This document shows, piece by piece, positions 36,601-44,628 of a stretch of 64,000 nucleotides of DNA. This stretch comes from JBCCXZ01 sp965228005. GTDB lineage: Bacteria; Planctomycetota; Planctomycetia; Pirellulales; Lacipirellulaceae. How positions within the stretch are numbered: the stretch's first letter is position 1; the number at the start of each line of letters is the position of its first letter. The DNA lies in contig CBDDGV010000004.1 in NCBI GenBank assembly GCA_965228005.1, positions 1,294,280-1,358,279 of the forward strand, written 5' to 3'. Below the pieces are notes generated by a model. The model searched no databases and was not told the DNA's origin. It saw only the letters and a list, made by a program, of their open reading frames with translations. The position numbers and the translations under genes are program-made.

Positions 36601-37154
36601 ATGGCGGCTCGAGCCTGGCCGAGCACCTGCTGCACCTGCTCGCGGGCCGCCTTCGAGGCGGCCAAAGCGGGATCGGCCTCAGGCGCCGCCGCGTGCGGAG
36701 GCGCGTCGGCAACCGCGTTGCTGGCGGCGGGGGCCACCGGCTGTTTGGCGGTAGGCTTCGAGGCAGCGGGCTGGCCCGGCTTAGCGGATTCCGCATTCTT
36801 AGTGTTCTTGGCAGCCGCGCCGCCCTGCTTCGCCGTCAGCCGGTCCAGGTCGCGTCGCACACGCGCGGGCGTGTCGCCGAAGTGCAGCACGGGGTACTTC
36901 GGGTTGGCCTTCTCGGCCTTCTTCAAGAGCGCTTCGGCGTCGCCCAACCGACCGTCGGACATCGCCGCGCGGGCGGACGCCAGCACCTTGTCGACCTCTT
37001 CCAGTGATAGTGGCGCCTTCTCGGCGACCGCTGTCGAGGCCGCGGCCAGGAAGACCTCCGGCGAGAACGCCACCGCCGTCCGCGGGCCACAGGCCGGACC
37101 GAGCAACACAACCGCCGTGGCGGCTACGCTGAGCCGTGCGCAAATACCGTTCAA
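33675..37154 (-). CDS. PilQ/GspD-type secretin with long N-terminal helical region
   Basis: I choose the TTG at 37154 because AAGGAG lies 7-8 nt upstream and a signal peptide follows directly (ARLSVAATAVVLLGPACG); the ATGs further up (37286, 37226) put the signal too far in. The product is 1159 residues. The first 550 are TPR-like/coiled helical repeats with Ala/Pro linkers (DKVLASARAAMSDGRL, AEALRLFREAYKG). An STN/N0-like domain is at about 590-663 (YNEMPLSQVMEGLSQLTGVN, TLNQEISLESVLNLVLEPLH). The secretin core is at about 810-1145 with VTIEVRFIRLQDDF, NAPKVTLLNGQ, VPDGGTVLLGGIKR and VPYIDRLF. It would form the outer-membrane gate for a pilus or secretion machine. It follows the pilM operon after a 383-nt gap and may have its own promoter. 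Confidence 0.93.
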   Translation of the reverse strand: MNGICARLSVAATAVVLLGPACGPRTAVAFSPEVFLAAASTAVAEKAPLSLEEVDKVLASARAAMSDGRLGDAEALLKKAEKANPKYPVLHFGDTPARVRRDLDRLTAKQGGAAAKNTKNAESAKPGQPAASKPTAKQPVAPAASNAVADAPPHAAAPEADPALAASKAAREQVQQVLGQARAAIKRGDLATAERISRKLQALKIPEEQFAPTDDRPSKLAFDLRRAALEKQAVQQASADVPDFMRLPGGPAAQPETQTPRLAQSQRSQPLPLPAAEDLFGAEPSRAFDLLKSGEQALQNGDRAEALRLFREAYKGRNELDVLSQQRLQGHLQMLSPSRGSSAQGGLLGQAGANQNVLARQLSAEVGKRQSEASAVRERDPMESLKILNETRELIRDSALDTETRTQLLRRIDLSLSDTKQYIDDHSAELELDEANRKVLEEIDRRNAVKAQVRERMAEMVDQFNALRDEHRYAEMEVVAKRLYEMAPEEPVAQQVWQNAKFIRREMLNRDIIARSEEGVAGAFLDIRGTSADALLSSTQEITYDPDWPDLVANRRAPGDDDRRRPLREIQIQKKLQTPVLPRYNEMPLSQVMEGLSQLTGVNIHLDPRGLEQEGVSASEPVSLTLNQEISLESVLNLVLEPLHLTYMIKDEVLKITSEQLRDGDVYTKTYDVADLVIPIPNFIPSSNIGLQGLINDAYASMGYAQGPGVPGPVAVVADNQPGAPGMTGGANALAQQLGAGAISSGGSPMGGGPGGLGAAANADFDSLIDLIVSTVEHDSWMENGTGEGEIQPFPTNLSLVISQTQRVHEQISDLLEQLRRLQDLQVTIEVRFIRLQDDFFERIGIDFDFNIEDGSGITDLSGPPFPTGAPFNPFEPPRASATVGITDLGGGASAFTADLDVPFSQDSFALTTPTIGGQTQAISTFGFAILSDIEAFFLIEASQGDTRTNILNAPKVTLLNGQQGIVVDSSFVPFVISVIPVVGEFAAAQQPVIVVLSEGTMMTVQAVVSDDRRYVRLTLVPFFSQIGDVDTFTFEGSTTSSSSSGSTDEDDDGNNESSDGANETITSGTTVQLPTFEVISVSTTVSVPDGGTVLLGGIKRLSEGRSEFGVPILSKVPYIDRLFRNVGIGRSTDSLMMMVTPRIIIQEEEEERLGIATE

Positions 37155-37537
37155 CTCCGTTCTCCTTCCGGGCCCGGGGACACTGGTTCGAAGCCGCTGA
37201 GATTGGACTGATAAGCGTAGGAGCATTGTCTGCCCTTGTGTCTTTTGGGCCGCGTGCGTTGCGGTCGATTCTTTTCCGCTGGGCACGCCGGCAACTGCCG
37301 CCGCCGCGCCGCTCTGGTAGATGAGAGGCGGTTAAATAAGAGCGGGCCCCAGGCCCGTCAAGAGCAGTCTCTCGACGAAGCGAAAAGAAGACCGCCGCAA
37401 AGGGTTTCGACGGCGCAGACCGAAGAAGTCTTGCGGCGAGTCAACGCCCGCAAACGGGGAGCGCGCAGACCGGCGCCGTCAGTGCTATCGTCCGACTCAA
37501 GATTCGGGCTTACGCGTCCGCCCGCCCCGGGGAGCTA
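37155..37537. other. Spacer between secretin gene and Gly/Tyr-rich gene
   Basis: 383 nt with no supported ORF. It contains a minus-strand hairpin with a T-rich tail (about 37384-37437) and, nearer 37154, the ribosome site of the secretin gene. The secretin promoter is expected here. Confidence 0.45.
37384..37437 (-). terminator. Candidate terminator after the pilM operon
   Basis: TTGCGGC (37431-37437) and GCCGCAA (37394-37400) form a 7-bp stem with a long loop; on the minus strand it is followed by GGTCTTCTTTT. Moderately terminator-like. Confidence 0.4.
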
Positions 37538-39670
37538 CTATTCGTAGCCGCCTTCGCCGCCATAGCCGCCGTAGCCGCCTCGACCGCCCCTGCCGCCAAA
37601 GCCGCCCCGGGAGTCGTCCTCGCCCTCGAGAATCTGCTGGTACTCGACAACCTCTTCGCTGTCGTCCAACTCCTCTTGGATCGTCAGCCTCCCGGCCGCG
37701 TCCATCAGCACGGCGCGGGTGGGGGCGGTCAGGTCGCGGGCGAGCTTCTCGCCGCCGCTGAAATCCACAAGCGTCATGCCCGAGTAGAACGTGAACTTCG
37801 GCTCCTTGTTCCGTTCTTCTTGGTCCGGTCGGTAGTTGGACGACCAGATCACCTCCGCCTCGCTCTTCAGGTTGATGACGCTGCCCTTGGTGAACTCCTC
37901 CTTCACCCCAACCTGGGCCACGATCCCAGCGTCGAGCGCCTTGATGATGATCTCGGCCTCGGGCTCGTCGTTGAAGCTCGACTCACGCGGCTCGTCGGCC
38001 CCGGAGAGGAAGAGCAATGCCGGCAGGGGCACGCTCGCCACTCCGCTCGGCTCGCTCCACTCGGTCATGCGGTACGGCAGCATCCGCTTCTCGGTCTCGG
38101 ACCGGCGGCTGACGACCGAAGGGTCGAGGTACTGCACCGGCACGCCGCCGGTGGAGCCGGCGCTGTGGTTCACATCGCGCAGGATGAGTTGGACGCGGTA
38201 GCGGTAGCTCCGCCCGGGCTGAACGTCCTGATCGAAATAACGCAACAAGATACGGGAGGTTTCTTCGTCCCAGACAAATTCTCCGAGGTCGACGTCGGCG
38301 CCGGCGCCGAGCGACCCGCCATAACCGCCGCGACCGCCGAATCCGCCTCCCTCGCCTCCGTATCCTCCGTACCCGCCTTCGCCTCCGTATCCGCCTTCGC
38401 CGCCGTACCCGCCGTAGCCGCCTTCACCTCCGAAGCCGCCACGGCCGCCACGGCCGCCGAAGCCCCCTCGGCCGCCAAAGCCGCCTTCGCCGCCGAAGCG
38501 GCCTTCGCCGCCGAACCCGCGTCGGCCCCCGGGTACACCCCGACCAGCCAGGTCTTGGGCACCCGCCTCGAACGGGTCATCCGAGCCTTCTTCTTCCTCT
38601 TCTGCCGCCTCGTTCTCGAACTCTAGAGCTTCCAGTTCCGCCTTTTCTTCCGCCAGCGGCATCGAGCTGTGGCTGACGCTCGCGTCCCACTCCCGCAAGA
38701 TCAGCGGCGGCAGCGGGTGCGTGAGGATCGGGTGCTTCACGTCGGGGTCGATCACATCCGCCTGATTCACAGGGTACTGGCTGATCTTCTCGATCAGGCC
38801 TTTCCGGTAGACCAGGTCGATCTGCTGCCAGGGGCCGTCTTTCCCGTCGACCACCTCGGCTCGTTCGACGCGGTACCCCCAGTAGTCCGGCAGGTCGCGC
38901 CGCGGGTCGTAGCCGCGGGCCGGCTCCAACGCCTCTTCATAGAGCTTGTACTGCTTCTCGACGGGGATCGCCGCGACCACGGTCACCCAGCCCGTGGGGG
39001 TGATCTGCTCGAAGCCCTCCACCTGCACGCCCTCCCTCGGGCGTACCACGATGGCTCCGGTGGGCCGGCTGGCCCGGCCTTGGTTGCGGCCGCCGAGACC
39101 CTCTCGGCCGCCCCGTCCGCCGTATCCGCCTTCGCCTCCAAAGCCGCCGCGACCGCCAGCGCGGTCCCCTTCCTCGCGGGACCGCTCCTGTTCGCGTTCG
39201 CGTTCTTTCTCTTGTTCCTTGGCTTCGCGGATCGCTTCGAGCTTACGCTGCTTGATCACCTCCGGGTCGGCAGAAACGAGTAGCCCGGCGTCGCCGTGGA
39301 CCTCCAGCTCCACCGCGGGCAGCAGTTCTGGGTCGAGCCGCAGCGCCATCGGATCAAGCACTGGCCCGTCGAAGCTGCTGATAACGGGAAACGATTCAGG
39401 CCTCACTTCTGCCATCGCCGATGTGTCGATCGCGACGGCTTGCTTCCGGTCCTCCGGCCCGAGATCGGCCCACGTCACCGCCTCGATTCTCTGGGACGTG
39501 CTGTTCGCGTTGTTCCTGAGCTGGTCGGGCTCCCTGGTCAACTGCTCCCGGCCGAGGCCCGTGTAAGCGATGTACCCCGCCAAACCGACGATCGCGGTGA
39601 TCGCCAGCTTCTCGCCGTGGGCCAGGATCAGCCGCACGATCGCGTTTCCGCCCTTGAGATTCGCTTTCAT
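37538..39670 (-). CDS. Gly/Tyr-rich membrane-anchored protein of pilus-like operon
   Basis: The 710-residue protein has one N-terminal membrane helix (about 22-38, KLAITAIVGLAGYIAYTG) and a large outside part. Glycine/tyrosine-rich tracts made of units such as GGEGGYGGYGGEGG occur near residues 165-200, 375-460 and at the C-terminus. Between them are strand-rich folded segments (TPTGWVTVVAAIPVEKQY, RSYRYRVQLILRDVN). A charged coiled-coil-like stretch (KEQEKEREREQERSREEG) is near 150. No named family was recognised; by position after PilM-PilN and a PilO-like protein and before the secretin, it could do a PilP-like or structural job. ATG 39670 is 65 nt after the previous gene. Confidence 0.75.
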   Translation of the reverse strand: MKANLKGGNAIVRLILAHGEKLAITAIVGLAGYIAYTGLGREQLTREPDQLRNNANSTSQRIEAVTWADLGPEDRKQAVAIDTSAMAEVRPESFPVISSFDGPVLDPMALRLDPELLPAVELEVHGDAGLLVSADPEVIKQRKLEAIREAKEQEKEREREQERSREEGDRAGGRGGFGGEGGYGGRGGREGLGGRNQGRASRPTGAIVVRPREGVQVEGFEQITPTGWVTVVAAIPVEKQYKLYEEALEPARGYDPRRDLPDYWGYRVERAEVVDGKDGPWQQIDLVYRKGLIEKISQYPVNQADVIDPDVKHPILTHPLPPLILREWDASVSHSSMPLAEEKAELEALEFENEAAEEEEEGSDDPFEAGAQDLAGRGVPGGRRGFGGEGRFGGEGGFGGRGGFGGRGGRGGFGGEGGYGGYGGEGGYGGEGGYGGYGGEGGGFGGRGGYGGSLGAGADVDLGEFVWDEETSRILLRYFDQDVQPGRSYRYRVQLILRDVNHSAGSTGGVPVQYLDPSVVSRRSETEKRMLPYRMTEWSEPSGVASVPLPALLFLSGADEPRESSFNDEPEAEIIIKALDAGIVAQVGVKEEFTKGSVINLKSEAEVIWSSNYRPDQEERNKEPKFTFYSGMTLVDFSGGEKLARDLTAPTRAVLMDAAGRLTIQEELDDSEEVVEYQQILEGEDDSRGGFGGRGGRGGYGGYGGEGGYE

Positions 39671-39735
39671 GATCGGGACGCCTTGTGATGGGGGAGTCGG
39701 TCGCCGCGCTAACCGCGGCTTCGTTTAGGTGGGGG

Positions 39736-41190
39736 CTATCGAGCGATCTCAGTGCCCGCGAGCCCGCCGCTCTCGTCGGCCGCTTCTTCGTCGCCGGGCA
39801 GTGAGAGCACGTCGTTGGTGGGCGGGTTGTAGATGTAAACAACGCCCTGGACGTCAACCGTTGCCAGCTTTCTCGTGTCGACCACGCCCGATGTGCGTGA
39901 TCGGCCCGTGGCCCGCGTGCTACCGCCCCTTAGGTTGCCAAAGCCTATGCCGGATTGATCGGCGTTGACCCGCACGCGCTCGACCACAATCGGCAGCGGA
40001 GAGTTCGCACACTGCAGCAGCAACTGAGGCAGCCACCGCTCGTCCATAGTCAGGTTCATCCGCACGGGCAGGCGGCGAAACTCGTCGCCCAGACTGTCAG
40101 CCGAGACGGGCGCCCCGGTCTCGTCGACGTAGCGATCGGCCAGCAGTTCCTCGTCGGAAACGGCTCCCTCCGAGCCGAACCCGCCACGTCCGCCGTAGCC
40201 TTCGCCGCCATACCGACCGCCCTCGCCTCCGTAGCCGCCGCCGCCTTCTCCTCCATAACCGCCGTAGCCGCCTTCACCTCCGCCGTAGCGGCCGCCGCCC
40301 TCGCCTCCGTAGCCGCCGTAGCCGCCCTCTCCGGAGAGGCCCGCGTCGCCGCTGGGGATGATGATCTGCGCCTTGGCGGTCGCGAACGCGGCGGCCTCGT
40401 TGCCCACCTGCAGGGCGATGATTTCGCTGATCGCCGTGTTGTCCGGCCGGGTCGCGTTCCGGGCCTCGTTGGTATCGGCGATCGCCTTGAGCAGCGTCTC
40501 GTAGACCCAGAGGTCCTCCTGCACGACCCAGATCTGCGTAGCGGTCGGCTCTTTCTGGAACGAGAGCTTCGACCGCGCGCTGTCCTGGTCGATCCACTCG
40601 ACGAGGTAGTCCTTGTCTTCCTGATTGCTGAGCTGGCTGCGGGCGCCGCCGCCCTCTTCCAGCCCGCTGTAACCGCCAAAGCCGCCGTACCCGCCCTCCA
40701 GGCCGCGACCGCCCCCTACGCCGCCTCGGCCTTCCGTCTCGCGAGCTTTCACGATGTCCAGCAGTGACGTGAACTGCTTCTCGATGTAGTTCCAGTACAG
40801 CGACCGCATGGCCGGCTCGATCGGGTCGCGGAACTGCTTGCCCTCGATCTTCTCCACGAACTCCTTGCTGAGAACCGTTTCATCCGGCCACTGCAGCACC
40901 TGCTCGCTCTGTTTGTTGTACAGCTCCGCCCACACCTGACGCACGTAATCCCGCTGTTCGCGGGCCTGCTCCAGGTCGCCCTTGTTGACATCGTTGTTCA
41001 CCTGCTGCCCGGCGAGAGACTGGATGTCGTTGAAACGGCGTTCGATCTCTGATTTGTTCTTGTCAAACGCCGAGCTGATCGTGCCCGACGCAGAGCTCCA
41101 GCACACCAGCCCCGTGACGAGGCAGAGCAGCGTGAGCAACCAGAAGCGCTCGCGCCACATCACCCTGATGATGGTCCGTATCTGATCCAT
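39736..41190 (-). CDS. PilO-position membrane-anchored protein with Gly/Tyr tracts
   Basis: The 484-residue protein starts with a short basic tail and one membrane helix (about 14-35, RFWLLTLLCLVTGLVCWSS), then a helical segment (about 38-110, KNKSEIERRFNDIQSLAGQQ), glycine-rich tracts at about 152-178 and 285-345 (GGYGGYGGEGGG units), and a strand-rich domain at the C-terminus (RMNLTMDERWLPQLLLQCA, PIVVERVRVNAD). The topology (inner-membrane helix, coiled region, small alpha/beta domain) resembles PilO/GspM, but sequence recognition is weak. It sits 48 nt after the PilM-PilN fusion gene and 65 nt before the next Gly/Tyr-rich gene; clearly one operon. Confidence 0.72.
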   Translation of the reverse strand: MDQIRTIIRVMWRERFWLLTLLCLVTGLVCWSSASGTISSAFDKNKSEIERRFNDIQSLAGQQVNNDVNKGDLEQAREQRDYVRQVWAELYNKQSEQVLQWPDETVLSKEFVEKIEGKQFRDPIEPAMRSLYWNYIEKQFTSLLDIVKARETEGRGGVGGGRGLEGGYGGFGGYSGLEEGGGARSQLSNQEDKDYLVEWIDQDSARSKLSFQKEPTATQIWVVQEDLWVYETLLKAIADTNEARNATRPDNTAISEIIALQVGNEAAAFATAKAQIIIPSGDAGLSGEGGYGGYGGEGGGRYGGGEGGYGGYGGEGGGGYGGEGGRYGGEGYGGRGGFGSEGAVSDEELLADRYVDETGAPVSADSLGDEFRRLPVRMNLTMDERWLPQLLLQCANSPLPIVVERVRVNADQSGIGFGNLRGGSTRATGRSRTSGVVDTRKLATVDVQGVVYIYNPPTNDVLSLPGDEEAADESGGLAGTEIAR

Positions 41191-41238
41191 GCTCTTTTGC
41201 GCTCCGTGTCGGCCCGGGGTTTCTCGCCCGAGCGGTTC

Positions 41239-43425
41239 CTAGAACTCTTCTTCCCCGGCCTCTGCCTCCGCCGCTGCGGCCTCGGCCGCGGCGGCCTCGG
41301 CTTCCGCACGCTCCCGGGCGATCTCCACCCGCTCCGCCGCCGTGGTCGGCGTCCAACAGAACTGCACGACGAAATCGTATCGCTTCAGCTCGATCAGCTG
41401 TGACTCCTCCCCATCACCCGAGCCGCTCGGCGTGTTGATCCGGCCGCCCCTGCCGCCGAACTCGCCGTACCCGCCGCCCTGCCCGCCGCCGAGGCGGCCG
41501 CCGGACAGGTCCGCTTCTGGGTCGAGCACCTCGTCTCGCAGCTTCTGACCCTGCACCACCCACGGGTAGCTGATGCCGAAGTCGGCGAACGACACCTCGA
41601 CGAGCTCGCCCCCGGGGCCCGTCGGCAGTTCGACCGAGCCCTCTTCCAGGTTCTTGATCAGCGTGCGGTTGACGAACCGGGCGGTCTGATTCGATTGATC
41701 GGCGTTGTGGTAGTGGTAACCAGTCAGCTGGATCACCCACCCCGAGCCCTCCGGCCCCGCTGCGGCCTCTTCACCGCCTTCGAGGTCCGCTTCTGCATCG
41801 AGCCCTTCGTCGGGCCCCGCCTCGGAGGACTCGCCCTTCGAGCGCGAACCGGCGTAGGCCGATTCCACGAGGGAGAAATACTCCGCACCGAGGTCTTCGT
41901 AGAACTGCGTGTCGACCGAGCTGACGTGCACCTCCGGTCTGGAGCTGATGTCTTCGGCGGTTTCCTTTCGCTGTTCAGCCGGCCGCGGGTCCTTCGGCAT
42001 CGCCGCGTCGAGCGCTTTGAACAGCTCCAGCCACTTCAGGCGGTCTTCGCCGTTTGCGACCAGCCGGTCGCCGGTTTCCTGGATCGTGTCGAAGGCGGTG
42101 TGGATGGTCGACTGCTCGCTGGTGTAACCGCTCGCGGTGGTCTTCACCCGGTCGGCCTCCCGGATCGCATCACCCCACACCTCCTTCGTGTCCGTCTGCT
42201 GCCAGGCCGAGACGTGGGCGAAGTAGTTGACCGACAGCCCCGCGAGCAACGCCGCCAGACCCGCCGCGACCCAGGGCTTCTTGGCCCGGATCAGGCGTGT
42301 GCGGACGATCTCCTCGGGGAGGAGGTTGGTCTTCAGCGCGCCCTTCTGCAGGCCCTGCACGCACAGGCCGTAGGCGACCGCGAAGCTCAGCGTGTTCTCT
42401 TTGAACTGCGACCCCGCCGTGGTGCTGCCGCCGGAGAGCCGCTCGAAGCTCTCGATGGGGGTCACCTCCTGCTCCAGGTTCTGCGAGAGGTATCGCTGCA
42501 GGCCGGGCAGCTTCATCGCGTTGCCGAGCGTGATGACCTGCTCGATCTTCGCCGCCTTGTCGAGGCTGGTGAAGTAGCCCAGCGAACGCTGGATCTCGGA
42601 GAGCAGGTCGCTGAACACCGGCCGCATCGCCTGGAACACCGCCTTCGGGTCCTCGGCTTCGGTGGCGTTCCGCTTCAGGTGCTCCGCCTTCACGAACGTC
42701 AGCTTCAGCTCTTTGCTCAACGCCCGGGTGAAGTGGTTGCCGCCGATCGGGATGTTCCGCTGCCAGACCCGGTAGCCGTTGGTCACCACCAGGTCGGTCG
42801 TGTCGGTGCCCAGGGAGATGACCACCGTCGAGGGCGGCGGGTCCGCCGGGTCGTACGGGGTGCCTTCGAGGTCCTCGAAGCGGTCGAAGCAGACGTAGTT
42901 GTAAATCGCCAGCGGCGTGAGCTGGATCAGGTCGACCTCGATGCCCGCCGCCTCGAGCGGCTCCAGGGCCCGGCCCACCTGATCGCGCTTCATCGCGAAG
43001 ATGCCCACCTCGGGCTCCAGCGCGAAGCCGTCTTCCTCGCTGCCGCCGTACAGCTGCTGGTAGTCCCACACCACGTCTTCCAACGCGAACGGGATCTGCT
43101 GCCGGGCCTCGTACTTCACGATGTCGGGGATCTTCTTCGACTCGACCGGCGGCAGCTTGATGAACCGCGCCAGGCCGCTCTGCCCCGCGACCGAGATGCA
43201 CACCGTGTCGCCGATCAACTCGTTGCGCGAGACGAACTGCTCGAGCGCCTCGCGGACCAGCTCCTCGGGCTCGGCCTCGGGCTGCGTCAGGATCTGGGGG
43301 TACTCGATGTAGTCGAACGCCTCGACCACCATCAGCTGCGGTTCTTTTTCATGGGGGCGGCAACGCAGCGCCTTCAGCGCGCACTGCCCGATATCGATGC
43401 CCCAAACGGCGTTACTCTTAGCCAT
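41239..43425 (-). CDS. PilM-PilN fusion pilus assembly protein
   Basis: Residues 1-360 are an actin-like PilM: VWGIDIGQCALKALRC, ISVAGQSGLARFIKLPP, YEARQQIPFALEDVVWDYQQ, VVISLGTDTTDLVVTNG, ITLGNAMKLPGL. It continues into TNLLPEEIVRTR (366-377), the PilN start motif, and a membrane helix at about 385-404 (WVAAGLAALLAGLSVNYFAH), then a periplasmic PilN-like region to about 650. A glycine-rich tract (GGRLGGGQGGGYGEFGG) and an Ala/Glu-rich C-terminal tail follow. In most bacteria PilM (cytoplasmic) and PilN (membrane) are separate and bind each other; here they are one 728-residue chain. AGAGG supports ATG 43425. It leads the minus-strand operon. Confidence 0.9.
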   Translation of the reverse strand: MAKSNAVWGIDIGQCALKALRCRPHEKEPQLMVVEAFDYIEYPQILTQPEAEPEELVREALEQFVSRNELIGDTVCISVAGQSGLARFIKLPPVESKKIPDIVKYEARQQIPFALEDVVWDYQQLYGGSEEDGFALEPEVGIFAMKRDQVGRALEPLEAAGIEVDLIQLTPLAIYNYVCFDRFEDLEGTPYDPADPPPSTVVISLGTDTTDLVVTNGYRVWQRNIPIGGNHFTRALSKELKLTFVKAEHLKRNATEAEDPKAVFQAMRPVFSDLLSEIQRSLGYFTSLDKAAKIEQVITLGNAMKLPGLQRYLSQNLEQEVTPIESFERLSGGSTTAGSQFKENTLSFAVAYGLCVQGLQKGALKTNLLPEEIVRTRLIRAKKPWVAAGLAALLAGLSVNYFAHVSAWQQTDTKEVWGDAIREADRVKTTASGYTSEQSTIHTAFDTIQETGDRLVANGEDRLKWLELFKALDAAMPKDPRPAEQRKETAEDISSRPEVHVSSVDTQFYEDLGAEYFSLVESAYAGSRSKGESSEAGPDEGLDAEADLEGGEEAAAGPEGSGWVIQLTGYHYHNADQSNQTARFVNRTLIKNLEEGSVELPTGPGGELVEVSFADFGISYPWVVQGQKLRDEVLDPEADLSGGRLGGGQGGGYGEFGGRGGRINTPSGSGDGEESQLIELKRYDFVVQFCWTPTTAAERVEIARERAEAEAAAAEAAAAEAEAGEEEF

Positions 43426-43931
43426 CCGCAGAAACCTCTGTTCCGTTCGCCGCCCACTCTCGGGCGGCGTTACTCTGTAACCGGTGAGCCTCTCTTGCTA
43501 CGGCCTCGGCGAAGCCGCCGGCCGCGGCGCACAACGCCAACGACAAGTGGTCGGAACCGACGCGCACGAGCGGCTGTGTCCGACCCATCCCCCACTCCGC
43601 CGGCCCGCGGGCGCAACCCGGGCGGGCGGAACTGCTCTGCCTCTCTACTAAAACTGTAGAGGCGGCAAACCGAGCGTCAATCCGGCGGGCCGCATCTGCC
43701 GCCCGCTACTGCTTGCCTATTCTACTTGGGGCGTTGGATTTGTGTAGAATCCGAGCCTAGCCGGCAGTCATACCGGGCTCGGAAACCGGCCCCCCAGACC
43801 CACAGACCCCGCGGGGTTGCGGTTCTGGCCCGCAGGACCGATAAAATGCGGTCGGCCCCGCGGTGGGAGGCGTGTAGCTTCCGGCCCCGTCCCGGCCGCC
43901 CAGAGACCGGCCGAGGCCCCCCCGCGAACAG
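43426..43931. other. Divergent region between pilM-N and cmk
   Basis: 506 nt without a supported gene. A perfect 8-bp hairpin CGCCGCCC/GGGCGGCG (43448-43455, 43462-43469) lies in the expected leader of the pilM operon. On the cmk side, TTGGGG (43726-43731) and TAGAAT (43745-43750) form a weak promoter-like pair with a short 13-nt spacer. Confidence 0.45.
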
Positions 43932-44585
43932 ATGATCGTCACCATCGATGGCCCCGCCGGAGCCGGCAAGAGCAGCGCCGCCCGGGCCCTGGCCCAACGC
44001 CTCGGCTTCCGATTCCTAGACACCGGTGCCCTCTACCGCGCTGTGACCCTCGCGGCCAAGCGGCGCGGGATCGATTGGGAAGACCCCGAACAGCTGCTGG
44101 AGGTTGCCGGATCGATCTCGGTCGACCTCACCGACAACAGCGTGTTGCTCGACGGTGAGGACGTTACCAAAGAGCTCCGCTCGCTGGAGATCACCACCCT
44201 CACCCGGCACGCCGCCGACCACGTGGGGGTCCGCCGGAAGCTCACCGGCTGGCAGCGCAAGCTCGCCGATGGCAACCACTGCGTCACCGAAGGCCGGGAC
44301 CAAGCGACCGAGGTCTTCCCCGACGCCGAGTGCAAGGTGTTCCTCACCGCCTCCGAGGCCGTACGTGCCGAGCGGCGGTATAACGACCTCGTCTCCCGCG
44401 GCGAGCAGGTCACTCGGGAAGAGGTGCTCGAGAAGCAACAAGCCCGCGACGCCCGCGACGTGCAGCGCGGAGTCGGCGGGCTACACAAGGCCCCGGACTC
44501 GGTCGAGATCTCAACCGATGGCCTCACGCAAGCCGAGGTCGTCGACGTGCTCGAGGGGCTGGTCAAAGAGAGGCTGCCTAACTGA
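43932..44585 (+). CDS. cmk: Cytidylate kinase
   Basis: CMP/dCMP kinase (217 aa). P-loop IDGPAGAGKSSAARALA (about 5-21), FLDTGALYRAVTL, and the NMP-binding and LID parts TEGRDQATEVFPDA and AERRYNDLVSRG. The usual EGRDIGTVVFP is changed to EGRDQATEVFP, which may tune substrate binding; the length is normal. cmk followed by plsC and rpsA is a common order. Start ATG 43932. Confidence 0.95.
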   Translation: MIVTIDGPAGAGKSSAARALAQRLGFRFLDTGALYRAVTLAAKRRGIDWEDPEQLLEVAGSISVDLTDNSVLLDGEDVTKELRSLEITTLTRHAADHVGVRRKLTGWQRKLADGNHCVTEGRDQATEVFPDAECKVFLTASEAVRAERRYNDLVSRGEQVTREEVLEKQQARDARDVQRGVGGLHKAPDSVEISTDGLTQAEVVDVLEGLVKERLPN

Positions 44586-44628
44586 CCCAGCCGAACCGCA
44601 CGGCCGCCGGAGGCGCAGCCGCCAACGC

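Noticed and set aside
38330..38520. Regular short DNA repeats resembling a tandem array or CRISPR
   Set aside because: They are codons of Gly/Tyr/Glu tracts in a coding gene; spacing is irregular and there are no unique spacers.
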